Of a DNA stretch of 20,426 bases, positions 13,878 to 20,426 are shown in pieces. Numbering within the stretch: the first letter of the stretch is position 1; every line of letters starts with the position of its first letter. Where the stretch lies: assembly GCA_045541495.1 (NCBI GenBank), contig JAZQJE010000039.1, positions 1-20,426 on the forward strand. The letters are read 5' to 3'. The DNA is from RGIG3009 sp045541495. Lineage in GTDB: Bacteria > Bacillota > Clostridia > Oscillospirales > Acutalibacteraceae. The translations under genes were made by a program, and so were the position numbers. The notes under the pieces are model-generated. The model saw nothing but the letters and a program-made list of their open reading frames with translations. It made no database searches and was not told the origin of the DNA.

Positions 13878-14727
13878 TCAGCGTACACACATTTTGATTG
13901 TCGGTTTAGGTCTTCTGGGCGGCAGTTATGCCATGGCGCTGAAAAAACAGGGATATACGGTATCGGCCATCACCCGTGAAGAGGATTCCATTGCTTATGC
14001 TTTGGAACATGGACTGATCGACCGCGGTACCACTGATGTGGACGCAGACCTGATTACCCAAGCGGACATGGTGGTGTTCGCCTTGTATCCTCATGTGTTT
14101 CAAGAATGGATACGGAAACACGGTCATCTGCTGCAAGCGGGAACAATCATCACCGACGTGACGGGTGTCAAAAGTTGTGTGGTATACGATATTCAACAAC
14201 AATTGCCCGACGGCGTGGAATTTATTGCCGCTCACCCCATGGCGGGGCGGGAAGTATCGGGGGTGCGTAACAGCAGTGACACTATCTTTGAAGGGGCGAA
14301 CTACCTTGTGGTTCCCACCGATCGCAATACCGAAAGTGCCATCGAGCTGTGCAAAGCCTTGGGTGAAACGCTTGGCTTTGCCAACATCTCGGTGCTGACT
14401 CCCGAAAAGCACGATGCCATGATCGCCTTTTTGTCTCAGTTGACCCACTGTATTGCCGTTTCGCTGATGTGCGCCAACGACAACCCTGATTTAGTCCAAT
14501 ATACCGGCGACTCTTTTCGGGATCTCACCCGTATCGCCAACATCAACGACGAAATGTGGAGTGAATTGTTTTTGCTCAATCGGGATGCGTTACTGAAAGA
14601 AATGGACGCTTATCGCGCCACCTTTGATCGATTGTATGAATACATCCGCAACGGAGAACGGGAACCCATGCGCGAAATGATGCGCTTGTCCACCGACCGC
14701 CGTCGTCAATTTAACAAGAAAGCGTGA
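13867..14727 (+). CDS. tyrA: Prephenate dehydrogenase
   Basis: A 286-residue NAD(P)-dependent enzyme oxidising prephenate to 4-hydroxyphenylpyruvate for Tyr synthesis. It has a dinucleotide-binding GLGLLGGSYAMAL at the N terminus and the conserved AAHPMAGREVSG. The helical C-terminal domain has LSQLTHCIAVSL and SFRDLTRIA. There is neither a fused chorismate mutase nor a C-terminal ACT domain (Bacillus-type TyrA is about 370 residues with ACT), so Tyr feedback through ACT is not expected here. The start is the ATG at 13867, with AGGA about 10 nt upstream. A TTG at 13858 is also in frame but lies one base from that site. It overlaps the aroA stop by 11 nt. Confidence 0.94.
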   Translation: MKLDQRTHILIVGLGLLGGSYAMALKKQGYTVSAITREEDSIAYALEHGLIDRGTTDVDADLITQADMVVFALYPHVFQEWIRKHGHLLQAGTIITDVTGVKSCVVYDIQQQLPDGVEFIAAHPMAGREVSGVRNSSDTIFEGANYLVVPTDRNTESAIELCKALGETLGFANISVLTPEKHDAMIAFLSQLTHCIAVSLMCANDNPDLVQYTGDSFRDLTRIANINDEMWSELFLLNRDALLKEMDAYRATFDRLYEYIRNGEREPMREMMRLSTDRRRQFNKKA

Positions 14728-14734
14728 TCAACCC

Positions 14735-15763
14735 ATGAATATGCATTTTTATCGCAAATTACCTATTCCTCAAAAGATAAAAGAAGAGTTCCCTGTATCC
14801 GAAAAAATGGCGCGGATCAAAGCCGAGCGGGACGAAGAGATCAAAGCGATCTTCCGCGGCGAATCGGATAAATTTTTGTTGATCATCGGCCCTTGTTCTG
14901 CCGATCATCGAGATCCCGTTCTCGACTATATTTCTCGTCTGCGTCGGGTGCAGGAGCAAGTAGTGGATAAGATTGTCATTATCCCCCGTATTTACACCAA
15001 CAAGCCGCGCACCACGGGGGAGGGGTATAAAGGAATGCTCCATCAACCTGATCCCGATAATGCCCCGGATATGCTCAAAGGGATCGTGGCGATCCGCGAT
15101 CTGCACATGAGCGCCTTGAAAGACTATGGGTTTACCTGCGCGGATGAAATGCTGTATCCCGAAAATCATCGGTATTTGTCCGACTTGTTGGCTTATGTGG
15201 CGGTAGGGGCCCGCTCGGTGGAAAATCAGCAACATCGGTTGACCGCCAGCGGTTTGGATATCCCCGTGGGTATGAAAAATCCCACCGGCGGCGATATAAC
15301 CATTATGATGAACGCCTTAAAAGCCGCCCAAAGTAGTCATACCTTTATCTACCGCGGATGGGAAGTACAAAGTTTGGGCAACCCTTACGCCCATGCAATT
15401 TTGCGGGGATATTTGGATTTTGCAGGCAAATGTGTGTCCAATTATCACTATGAAGATTTGCTGAAGTTACACGAATTATATGCGGGTTCGGGTCTCGTCA
15501 ATCCCTCGGCCATTGTGGACACCAATCACGCCAATTCTGGTAAAAAATATTTAGAGCAGATCCGCATTGCCAAAGAAGTGATCACCAGCCGCCGTCAAAA
15601 CGACGATATCCGCCGTTTGGTCAAGGGACTCATGATCGAAAGTTACATTGAAGACGGTGCTCAAAGTACCGGCGAGCATGTTTTCGGCAGATCCATCACC
15701 GACCCATGTCTCGGTTGGGATAAAACGGAAACACTCATTCTCCATATAGCGGATCAACTGTAA
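14735..15763 (+). CDS. aroF: 3-deoxy-7-phosphoheptulonate (DAHP) synthase, class I alpha type
   Basis: A 342-residue enzyme condensing PEP and erythrose-4-phosphate, the entry step of the pathway. It aligns with the AroF/AroG/AroH-type family: LLIIGPCSADHRDPVLDY (metal-binding Cys), IPRIYTNKPRTTGEGYKG, GARSVENQQHR, PVGMKNPTGG, then NHANSGKK (metal His), GLMIESYIEDG (metal Glu) and SITDPCLGW (metal Asp). All expected metal ligands are present. It lacks the fused chorismate mutase or ACT-type extension seen in the beta subfamily of many Firmicutes. The start at 14735 is 7 nt after tyrA; a second ATG at 14741 is possible because no strong RBS is visible. The gene symbol is generic; which of F, G or H it resembles most is not determined. 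Confidence 0.93.
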   Translation: MNMHFYRKLPIPQKIKEEFPVSEKMARIKAERDEEIKAIFRGESDKFLLIIGPCSADHRDPVLDYISRLRRVQEQVVDKIVIIPRIYTNKPRTTGEGYKGMLHQPDPDNAPDMLKGIVAIRDLHMSALKDYGFTCADEMLYPENHRYLSDLLAYVAVGARSVENQQHRLTASGLDIPVGMKNPTGGDITIMMNALKAAQSSHTFIYRGWEVQSLGNPYAHAILRGYLDFAGKCVSNYHYEDLLKLHELYAGSGLVNPSAIVDTNHANSGKKYLEQIRIAKEVITSRRQNDDIRRLVKGLMIESYIEDGAQSTGEHVFGRSITDPCLGWDKTETLILHIADQL

Positions 15764-15775
15764 GAGGAGTAGCGT

Positions 15776-16444
15776 ATGAAACCCATTGCCCATATTCATA
15801 CGGATTTTGATGAAAAATTCGGGATTCCGCGGCAAAGCGGGCGTGTGCCCGCCCTTGTGGGACGTATCGTGTTCGAGCCGGCCTATCGCAACCCCGATGC
15901 CTTGCGGGGGATCGATGGGTTTTCCCATCTGTGGCTAATTTTCGATTTTTCGAAAGCCCATCGAGAAGAGTGGTCGCCCACGGTCCGCCCGCCGCGGCTG
16001 GGCGGCAATCAGCGCATGGGGGTCTTTGCCACGCGCTCGCCGTTTAGACCCAATCCCGTCGGCCTGTCCTGTGTCACCTTTTTAGGAGTGGAACACAGCG
16101 AGACCGAGGGGACAGTCTTGGTGGTGGGGGGCGCCGATTTATTGAATGGCACGCCCATCTACGACATTAAACCCTATTTACCTTATGCCGATTGTCATCC
16201 CGAAGCCACGGGCGGCTTCGCCGATTCGGCGGTGGTACGGCAGTTAGAAGTGCACTTTCCCGACTCGTTATTAACGAAGATTCCCGCAAGCAAACGGGAA
16301 GCGCTCATCGCCTGCTTGGCAGAAGATCCTCGCCCTTCCTATCAAGAAGACTCCGACCGCGTCTATAGTATGCGGTTTAGCGGCATTGACGTGCATTTCA
16401 CCGTCAACGACGGGATCGCCACGGTGACGGATATTACCGAATAA
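15776..16444 (+). CDS. trmO: tRNA (t6A37) N6-methyltransferase, TrmO/TsaA family
   Basis: A 222-residue protein. The N-terminal domain to about residue 140 has the TrmO signatures: GIPRQSGRVPALVGRIVF, GIDGFSHLWLIFDF, RPPRLGGNQRMGVFATRSPFRPNPVGLS (SAM site) and LNGTPIYDIKPYLPYAD. The C-terminal part, about 60 residues ending RVYSMRFSGIDVHFTV, is the usual small domain of YaeB-type proteins. The family methylates N6-threonylcarbamoyladenosine at position 37 of tRNAs that read ACY codons. AGAGGAG precedes the ATG, 12 nt after the DAHP synthase gene. No promoter or terminator separates them, so it probably rides on the aromatic operon. The strong terminator at 16447-16489 follows. Confidence 0.92.
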   Translation: MKPIAHIHTDFDEKFGIPRQSGRVPALVGRIVFEPAYRNPDALRGIDGFSHLWLIFDFSKAHREEWSPTVRPPRLGGNQRMGVFATRSPFRPNPVGLSCVTFLGVEHSETEGTVLVVGGADLLNGTPIYDIKPYLPYADCHPEATGGFADSAVVRQLEVHFPDSLLTKIPASKREALIACLAEDPRPSYQEDSDRVYSMRFSGIDVHFTVNDGIATVTDITE

Positions 16445-16446
16445 CA

Positions 16447-16489
16447 AAAAAATGCGCAATCGTCAGTTTCTGACGACTGCGCATTTTTT
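16447..16489. terminator. Bidirectional terminator ending the aromatic operon
   Basis: Bases 16447-16465 and 16471-16489 form a 19-position stem with a single A-C mismatch and a 5-nt loop, with A-run and T-run edges on each side. It lies between the trmO stop and the stop of the convergent ABC gene (16499) and can serve both. Confidence 0.9.
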
Positions 16490-16498
16490 GTTGTCATG

Positions 16499-19400
16499 TT
16501 ATTCCGTCCGTAACGCCACAACGGGATCTTTTTTTGCGGCACTGCGGGAGGGGATAATACCCGAGATCAAGGTCAGCCCCACACTGATAGCTATCAACAA
16601 TACTGCGGCGTTCACGGGGAGATAGGCTTCCAAATTGGCAATGCCTGTCAGTACATACAGGATATAATTAATGGGAATACACAGCAGATAGGTGATTACC
16701 ACACCCAGCAAACCCGACGTAAACCCGATGATCACGGTTTCGGCGTTAAACATACTGGATACATCCCGTTTGGAAGCGCCGATGGCGCGCAAAATACCGA
16801 TTTCTTTGGTGCGTTCCTGCACGGAAATCAGGGTAATGACCCCGATCATGATGGACGATACCACCAACGAGATGGCTACGAAAGCCACCAAGACGTAGGT
16901 GATGGCGTTGATGATGGTGGTCACCGACGACATCATCAGTCCCACATAGTCCGTATAGGAGATCTGCGACAATTCCTCCACCGTCTCGTTGTAAGCAGTG
17001 ATGGTCTCTTCAATCATGTCTTTTCCCTCAAAGGTGGATGCATACAAGTTGATGGCAGAGGGGGTGTCCAGATCCAAATATCCCAGTTCCACCAAATTGT
17101 CTTCATAGGTGCTGTCGGAGAAGGTGAGTAGTTCCTCGTAGTACAGAGCACATTGTTCGGTGGTGTAGTGAGGCAGTGCCATGGTCAGTGCCCCCGCCAA
17201 CTGCTGCGTTCCCAATGCCGTCATTTGTTCTTGCACACCTGCGGCAAATTGCAGTTTGACTCGTTCTTCCACCATTTCGGTGAACATGGCGGTCATATCC
17301 TCGTCACTCATAGACGACAGATAGGTTTCCACATCCTTTTCGCTGACACTCATTTGTTGGGTTAGCGCTTGTAGCAAGGAACTTTCCATGTCTTCACGGG
17401 TAAGTCCCGCCATCGCCTGTTCCACGGCGGCGTTTAATTGTTCTTCGGTGGGAATACTCATAATAGCTACATAAGCGGCGGCTTTTTCCTGTTCGGTCAA
17501 CCCGTCGATATAAGCGCGAAACTCGGTTTCTTTTTCCTTGTCGCTCAAATCACCTGTTGCCGATTTGAAGGGTAAACCCGTAAAGATATCGGTATCGGGA
17601 TCGGCCAGTTGGGCTTTGATGGCCTCGGAATCGGCGGTGTTTTGAATGATGTATTCGGTAAGGGCTTTGGTGTACCCGATAGAGCCGGTGAGCATTGTGG
17701 AGGCAGCATCCTCGTTGGGACGGAGAATACCCGTTACTTTCAGCGGAATCCCGTTGTCATACAGGTATTTCAGTCCCGTATCGGTTTCACGCAAATCGGT
17801 GTACAAGCCGGTTTTTTCGTCATAGGAATAACAATCCGCATTGAGAATGGTGCGGAATTCCATGTCGCAAATTTCTTGATAGGACCATTTGTGGGACGAA
17901 TAGTTCACGTCGGTCTTGTTCAGTGCCGCGTTCATAATGGCGTCGATCTCGGCTTCGGATTTTAATCCCAGCGCGTACAATGCCATATCATCCAACTCGT
18001 TGTTTTCGTCTACCACCAATACGATCTCGTTGTATGCGTTGGGCCACTGCCCATAGATCAAGTCGTATTGTTTTTCCAGTAACGGATTGATGAGCGAACC
18101 GTCTTTGTCGGCCAGCAATTCCTGCCACAAACTGCTGCCCATAGTGCCCGAGGACATAAACATGGAGGACATGGGATTGCTTTCGGCGGCTTCGGTTATG
18201 TTGGCCATGTTCATGCCCATATATTCGGCAATCAACCCTTGCAACAATTCCGTGCTGTCCGAACGGATAATGGCACCGTCTACATTTTTTGTGTAGATCA
18301 GCAAATCCAGATCATACGTGTAAGAAACACCGTTGACCGCTTCGTTCAACGCCGCGTTTGTTTCGGTATCCGCCAATTGCTTTTCCAGATAGTCTTTAAA
18401 AGAATGGAGATCGTTTTCACTGGCTTCCAGATCGTTCAGCGAATTGATGAGATCATATACCACGGCTTTCTGGTATACCGCGTCGTTCTCATGCTGTTCG
18501 GCGGAAGTGGCGGCACCGATGAATGTCTGTAACAGGGTGCCCACATCCATATGTTGCGCTTCCAATGTGAGGGGATAGGAGGATAGGGTATCTTCTTGCA
18601 CGATGTCGATATAACGGGTCATCCCTTGGGATACCGATAAAATGAGGGCGATACCGATAATGCCGATACTGCCCGCAAAGGCGGTCAAGGTGGTGCGGCC
18701 TTTTTTAGTAAATAGGTTTTTCAATGACAAACCGAAAGACGTGGCAAAGGACATGGACGGCTTTTTGGTTTTTCCCGTGGCAGCGGTCTCGGCAAGGCCT
18801 TTTTCCCGTTCCGTTTGGGCTTCATCCGCCGTTAGCGGGGCAGAATCATCGGTGATGACACCGTCCAGCATGCGGATAATGCGGGTAGAATAGGTTTCCG
18901 CCAGATCGGGGTTATGGGTCACCATAATGACCAAGCGGTTTTTGGATACTTCTTTGAGGATCTCCATCACCTGCACACTGGTTTCGGTGTCCAGTGCGCC
19001 GGTGGGTTCGTCCGCCAAGATGATATCGGGATCGTTCACCAAGGCGCGGGCAATGGCCACTCGTTGCATCTGCCCGCCGGACATTTCATTCGGTCGTTTG
19101 GTCAACTGATCACCCAACCCCACCTGTTCCAACGCGGCCGTGGCGCGGCGACGGCGTTCCTTTTTGGATACGCCTGTCAGTGTCAGCGCCAATTCTACGT
19201 TTTGTAAAACGCTTTGGTGGGGGATAAGATTATAACTTTGAAACACAAATCCGATGGAATGGTTGCGATAGGTATCCCAATCACGATCTTTAAATTCCTT
19301 GGTGGATCGCCCGTTGATGATCAGATCCCCCGCGGTATATTGATCCAAACCGCCGATGATGTTCAGCATGGTGGTTTTTCCGCAGCCGGAAGGGCCGAGA

Positions 19401-19507
19401 ATGGACACAAATTCACTCTCTCTGAAATGCAGATCAATACCTTTCAGGGCGTGAACGGTACCGTTGCCGGCGGGGTAATCTTTCTTAATGGCCCGCAATT
19501 CTAACAT
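16499..19507 (-). CDS. MacB-like ABC transporter: ATPase fused to FtsX-type permease with a very large external domain
   Basis: A 1002-residue fusion. Residues 1 to about 225 are a LolD/MacB-type ATPase: Walker A GPSGCGKTT at 38-46, signature MSGGQMQR near 141, Walker B ILADEPTGALD near 162, and a switch His in MVTHNPDLAE. A charged linker leads to the first membrane helix (about 270-292, IGIIGIALILSV). Then comes an external region of roughly 550 residues, acidic and Ala/Gln/Glu-rich in part. It is followed by three C-terminal helices with the FtsX core (VQERTKEIGILRAIGASKRDV; IPSRSAAKKDPVVALR). GGAAAGG precedes the ATG at 19507. Such proteins act as mechanotransmission machines in antimicrobial resistance, peptide export or cell-wall control; the substrate is unknown. 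No two-component pair is adjacent, unlike the BceAB-type loci. Confidence 0.9.
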   Translation of the reverse strand: MLELRAIKKDYPAGNGTVHALKGIDLHFRESEFVSILGPSGCGKTTMLNIIGGLDQYTAGDLIINGRSTKEFKDRDWDTYRNHSIGFVFQSYNLIPHQSVLQNVELALTLTGVSKKERRRRATAALEQVGLGDQLTKRPNEMSGGQMQRVAIARALVNDPDIILADEPTGALDTETSVQVMEILKEVSKNRLVIMVTHNPDLAETYSTRIIRMLDGVITDDSAPLTADEAQTEREKGLAETAATGKTKKPSMSFATSFGLSLKNLFTKKGRTTLTAFAGSIGIIGIALILSVSQGMTRYIDIVQEDTLSSYPLTLEAQHMDVGTLLQTFIGAATSAEQHENDAVYQKAVVYDLINSLNDLEASENDLHSFKDYLEKQLADTETNAALNEAVNGVSYTYDLDLLIYTKNVDGAIIRSDSTELLQGLIAEYMGMNMANITEAAESNPMSSMFMSSGTMGSSLWQELLADKDGSLINPLLEKQYDLIYGQWPNAYNEIVLVVDENNELDDMALYALGLKSEAEIDAIMNAALNKTDVNYSSHKWSYQEICDMEFRTILNADCYSYDEKTGLYTDLRETDTGLKYLYDNGIPLKVTGILRPNEDAASTMLTGSIGYTKALTEYIIQNTADSEAIKAQLADPDTDIFTGLPFKSATGDLSDKEKETEFRAYIDGLTEQEKAAAYVAIMSIPTEEQLNAAVEQAMAGLTREDMESSLLQALTQQMSVSEKDVETYLSSMSDEDMTAMFTEMVEERVKLQFAAGVQEQMTALGTQQLAGALTMALPHYTTEQCALYYEELLTFSDSTYEDNLVELGYLDLDTPSAINLYASTFEGKDMIEETITAYNETVEELSQISYTDYVGLMMSSVTTIINAITYVLVAFVAISLVVSSIMIGVITLISVQERTKEIGILRAIGASKRDVSSMFNAETVIIGFTSGLLGVVITYLLCIPINYILYVLTGIANLEAYLPVNAAVLLIAISVGLTLISGIIPSRSAAKKDPVVALRTE

Positions 19508-19549
19508 AGATAGGATCCTTTCCTGTCAATTTCATCGTACCAAGTATAA

Positions 19550-19577
19550 ACTATAAATATGAACAGCGTATAAACAA
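19550..19577 (-). promoter_or_regulatory. Possible promoter for the MacB-like gene
   Basis: On the minus strand TTGTTT (19572-19577) and TATAGT (19550-19555) are 16 bp apart and 43 bases upstream of the ATG. Both boxes are imperfect. Confidence 0.4.
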
Positions 19578-19590
19578 AGGGTGAAAAATA

Positions 19591-19626
19591 AAACAGGAAG
19601 CCCGCCAAACGGCAAACTTCCTGTTT
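19591..19626 (-). terminator. Terminator of tRNA-Leu
   Basis: AAACAGGAAG (19591-19600) pairs perfectly with CTTCCTGTTT (19617-19626), with an inner GCC/GGC pairing. On the minus strand it is followed by TTTTATTTTT-like sequence and it starts just after the tRNA 3' end. Confidence 0.85.
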
Positions 19627-19627
19627 T

Positions 19628-19712
19628 TGGTGCGAGGAATGGGACTTGAACCCACACGTCATTTGACACACGCACCTCAAACGTGCCTGTCTGCCGATTC
19701 CAGCATCCTCGC
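19628..19712 (-). tRNA. tRNA-Leu, anticodon GAG
   Basis: An 85-nt tRNA on the minus strand. The acceptor GCGAGGA (19712-19706) pairs with TCCTCGC (19638-19632), with discriminator A and an encoded CCA at 19630-19628. The anticodon stem CACGU/GCGUG closes a loop UUGAGGU, giving GAG. A long variable arm, as expected for a class II tRNA, and a GGGTTCAAGTCCC T arm are visible. Confidence 0.93.
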
Positions 19713-19724
19713 ATAGCGTTTAGT

Positions 19725-19753
19725 ATTATATCACCGCCCACCCGTTCTGTCAA
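19725..19753 (-). promoter_or_regulatory. Consensus sigma-A promoter for tRNA-Leu
   Basis: On the minus strand TTGACA (19748-19753) and TATAAT (19725-19730), both perfect, are separated by 17 bp. The -10 is 12 bases from the mature 5' end of the tRNA. Confidence 0.9.
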
Positions 19754-19803
19754 CAGTTTTTTGACAGGAAAACAAGGTGCATTTTGTATAAGCGGCGGGA
19801 TAG

Positions 19804-20007
19804 TTATTCTTCGGTCATGATCAGCAGATCGTTTGGTGTGCAATTTAACAATTGACACATCACCTCAATATTTTCATATTGAATGGATTTGGTTTCGTTA
19901 TTGATCATGCGATTGAAATTTTGATAACTCATACCCAGTTGTTTATACAACCAATACTTCGTTTTTCCTCGTTGTTCCAGCAATGCCAAAGCATTGAGTT
20001 TAATCAT
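19804..20007 (-). CDS. Small XRE/Cro-like helix-turn-helix regulator
   Basis: A 67-residue protein that is almost entirely one helix-turn-helix domain. It has an N-terminal helix (IKLNALALLEQRG), the HTH core KYWLYKQLGMSYQNFNRMIN, and the C-terminal helices IQYENIEVMCQLLNCTPNDLL with the typical LNCTPNDLL ending of Cro/CI-type (HTH_26-like) regulators. GGGAGG lies 7 nt before the ATG at 20007, so that is chosen over an in-frame ATG six codons upstream. It is transcribed away from a perfect 17-bp palindrome at 20064-20105 and a divergent Cys-rich ORF, a layout typical of an autoregulating repressor in phage or integrative-element DNA. DNA binding to that palindrome is inferred. Confidence 0.85.
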   Translation of the reverse strand: MIKLNALALLEQRGKTKYWLYKQLGMSYQNFNRMINNETKSIQYENIEVMCQLLNCTPNDLLIMTEE

Positions 20008-20063
20008 AAGAAATCCTCCCATCACTTATGTTTTGATGAGATAATATCTTATTTTGTCTCTTT

Positions 20064-20105
20064 ACAAATAGACTATTACATTATATAGTGTAATAGTCTA
20101 TTTGT
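20064..20105. promoter_or_regulatory. Perfect 17-bp inverted repeat, candidate operator of the divergent promoter region
   Basis: Bases 20064-20080 and 20089-20105 are exact inverted copies around TTATATAG. The repeat sits between the divergent starts of the HTH gene (20007) and the Cys-rich ORF (20122), and overlaps promoter-like TATA boxes on both strands. It is best explained as an operator; a hairpin in the 5' leader of either transcript is the alternative. Confidence 0.6.
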
Positions 20106-20121
20106 TGAAAGGAGAAAAATG

Positions 20122-20256
20122 ATGATTGTTGATGTTACAGGAACGATATTGACACCGGGAAACAGAGGGGATGACTGTTTGGGAAATGGATTACATAACA
20201 ATATTGAGTGTTGTTGTGATGAATGCGATTATTTTCTATGTTGTTTGGAAGACTAG
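20122..20256 (+). CDS. Small Cys-rich protein, frame continues past an internal TAG to 20346
   Basis: The AAAGGAG ribosome binding site favours the second of two adjacent ATGs (20122). The product is 44 residues: MIVDVTGTILTPG, a Gly-Asn-Gly segment, then ECCCDECDYFLCC, and it stops at TAG (20254-20256). The same frame continues for 29 sense codons with four more Cys and two His (HECLSCED, KCPRSHCAH) before a second TAG at 20344-20346. The Cys spacing continues smoothly across the TAG, so the ancestral protein was probably about 74 residues and zinc-binding. It may now be truncated by a nonsense mutation, or the TAG may be read through. The compact Cys-rich character resembles small proteins of Firmicutes phages and conjugative elements (impression from memory, not a search). 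It is divergent from the HTH regulator. Function unknown. Confidence 0.6.
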   Translation: MIVDVTGTILTPGNRGDDCLGNGLHNNIECCCDECDYFLCCLED

Positions 20257-20355
20257 GATGAACATGAATGTTTAAGTTGTGAAGATAATAAGTGTCCTCG
20301 ATCACACTGTGCACATCAAAGAAGCATGAAAAACTCCATTGGTTAGTGGCAAGAT

Positions 20356-20389
20356 AAAAAATCCCAAGTCTTACGACTTGGGATTTTTT
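20356..20389. terminator. Bidirectional terminator between the Cys-rich ORF and the edge tRNA
   Basis: A perfect 15-bp stem (20356-20370 with 20375-20389) with a TTAC loop, A-run on one side and T-run on the other. It follows the Cys-rich frame on the plus strand and directly follows the 3' CCA of the minus-strand tRNA. Confidence 0.9.
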
Positions 20390-20426
20390 GGTGGACGTTA
20401 ACGGACTTGAACCGCTGACCCTTCGC
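20389..20426 (-). tRNA. 3' part of a tRNA, cut by the window edge
   Basis: Read on the minus strand, the segment ends in AACGTCC, discriminator A and an encoded CCA (20391-20389). It is preceded by a T arm AGCGG/CCGTT with loop TTCAAGT and a variable-loop-like GGGTC. The 5' half and anticodon lie beyond 20426, so the amino acid cannot be assigned. Confidence 0.8.

Noticed and set aside
19761..19790. Plus-strand TTGACA (19761-19766) with TGTATA 18 bp on, directed antisense into the HTH gene
   Set aside because: TTGACA arises partly from an inverted repeat with the tRNA-Leu -35 box (19747-19753 with 19761-19767); the -10 is poor and no plus-strand gene follows. An antisense RNA is possible but unsupported.
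1..20426. CRISPR array or direct-repeat cluster
   Set aside because: No regularly spaced direct repeats were seen on either strand; the repeats present are all inverted (hairpins, operators, terminators).

Overview
The window looks like a chromosome segment of a mid-GC gut-type Clostridia (Firmicutes), probably Oscillospirales-like. This is inferred from strong AGGAGG-type ribosome binding sites, sigma-A -35/-10 pairs with about 17-bp spacing, Firmicutes-type ABC fusions and an S23-type remnant. No marker gene fixes the species.

Layout. 1-6120: a convergent and divergent set of accessory genes. These are a nucleotide-kinase-like/ParB-like fusion (-), a secreted PIG-L-type deacetylase (+), an ABC exporter half-transporter (-) and a cytosolic GH29 alpha-L-fucosidase (+). 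An internally deleted IS200/IS605 element sits directly against the fucosidase stop. 6121-7500: an SGNH esterase (-), tRNA-Arg(CCG), and a truncated four-helix-bundle (S23-like) gene followed by two terminators. 7562-16489: a long operon for chorismate, phenylalanine and tyrosine synthesis: leader peptide, pheA, aroB, aroC, aroE-aroK fusion, aroQ, aroA, tyrA and a DAHP synthase, ending with trmO. 16499-19507 (-): a 1002-residue MacB-like ATPase/FtsX permease fusion. 19628-20426: tRNA-Leu(GAG), a small XRE-type regulator, a divergent small Cys-rich ORF, and the 3' part of another tRNA cut by the window edge.

How the genes work together. The operon encodes every step from PEP plus erythrose-4-P to chorismate (DAHP synthase, AroB, AroQ, AroE, AroK, AroA, AroC), then the Phe branch (chorismate mutase-prephenate dehydratase) and the Tyr branch (prephenate dehydrogenase). 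Five consecutive junctions overlap (GTGA, three ATGA, and an 11-nt overlap), which suggests translational coupling. The most interesting feature is the start of this operon. A consensus-like promoter is followed by a 22-codon ORF with its own ribosome binding site. Eight of its 22 codons are Phe or Tyr, including a Phe-Tyr-Tyr-Phe run. A long terminator with a seven-T tail follows, just before pheA. This has the architecture of ribosome-mediated transcription attenuation sensing Phe and Tyr charging, controlling a whole aromatic operon in a Firmicute, where T-box or TRAP-type control would be the usual expectation.

Other items worth a look: an in-frame amber codon inside the Cys-rich ORF next to a perfect 17-bp palindrome, the RBS-sequestering stem retained in the IS200 remnant, the kinase/ParB-like fusion, and a TTTACCACA-N10-TGTGGTAAA inverted repeat in front of the exporter gene.
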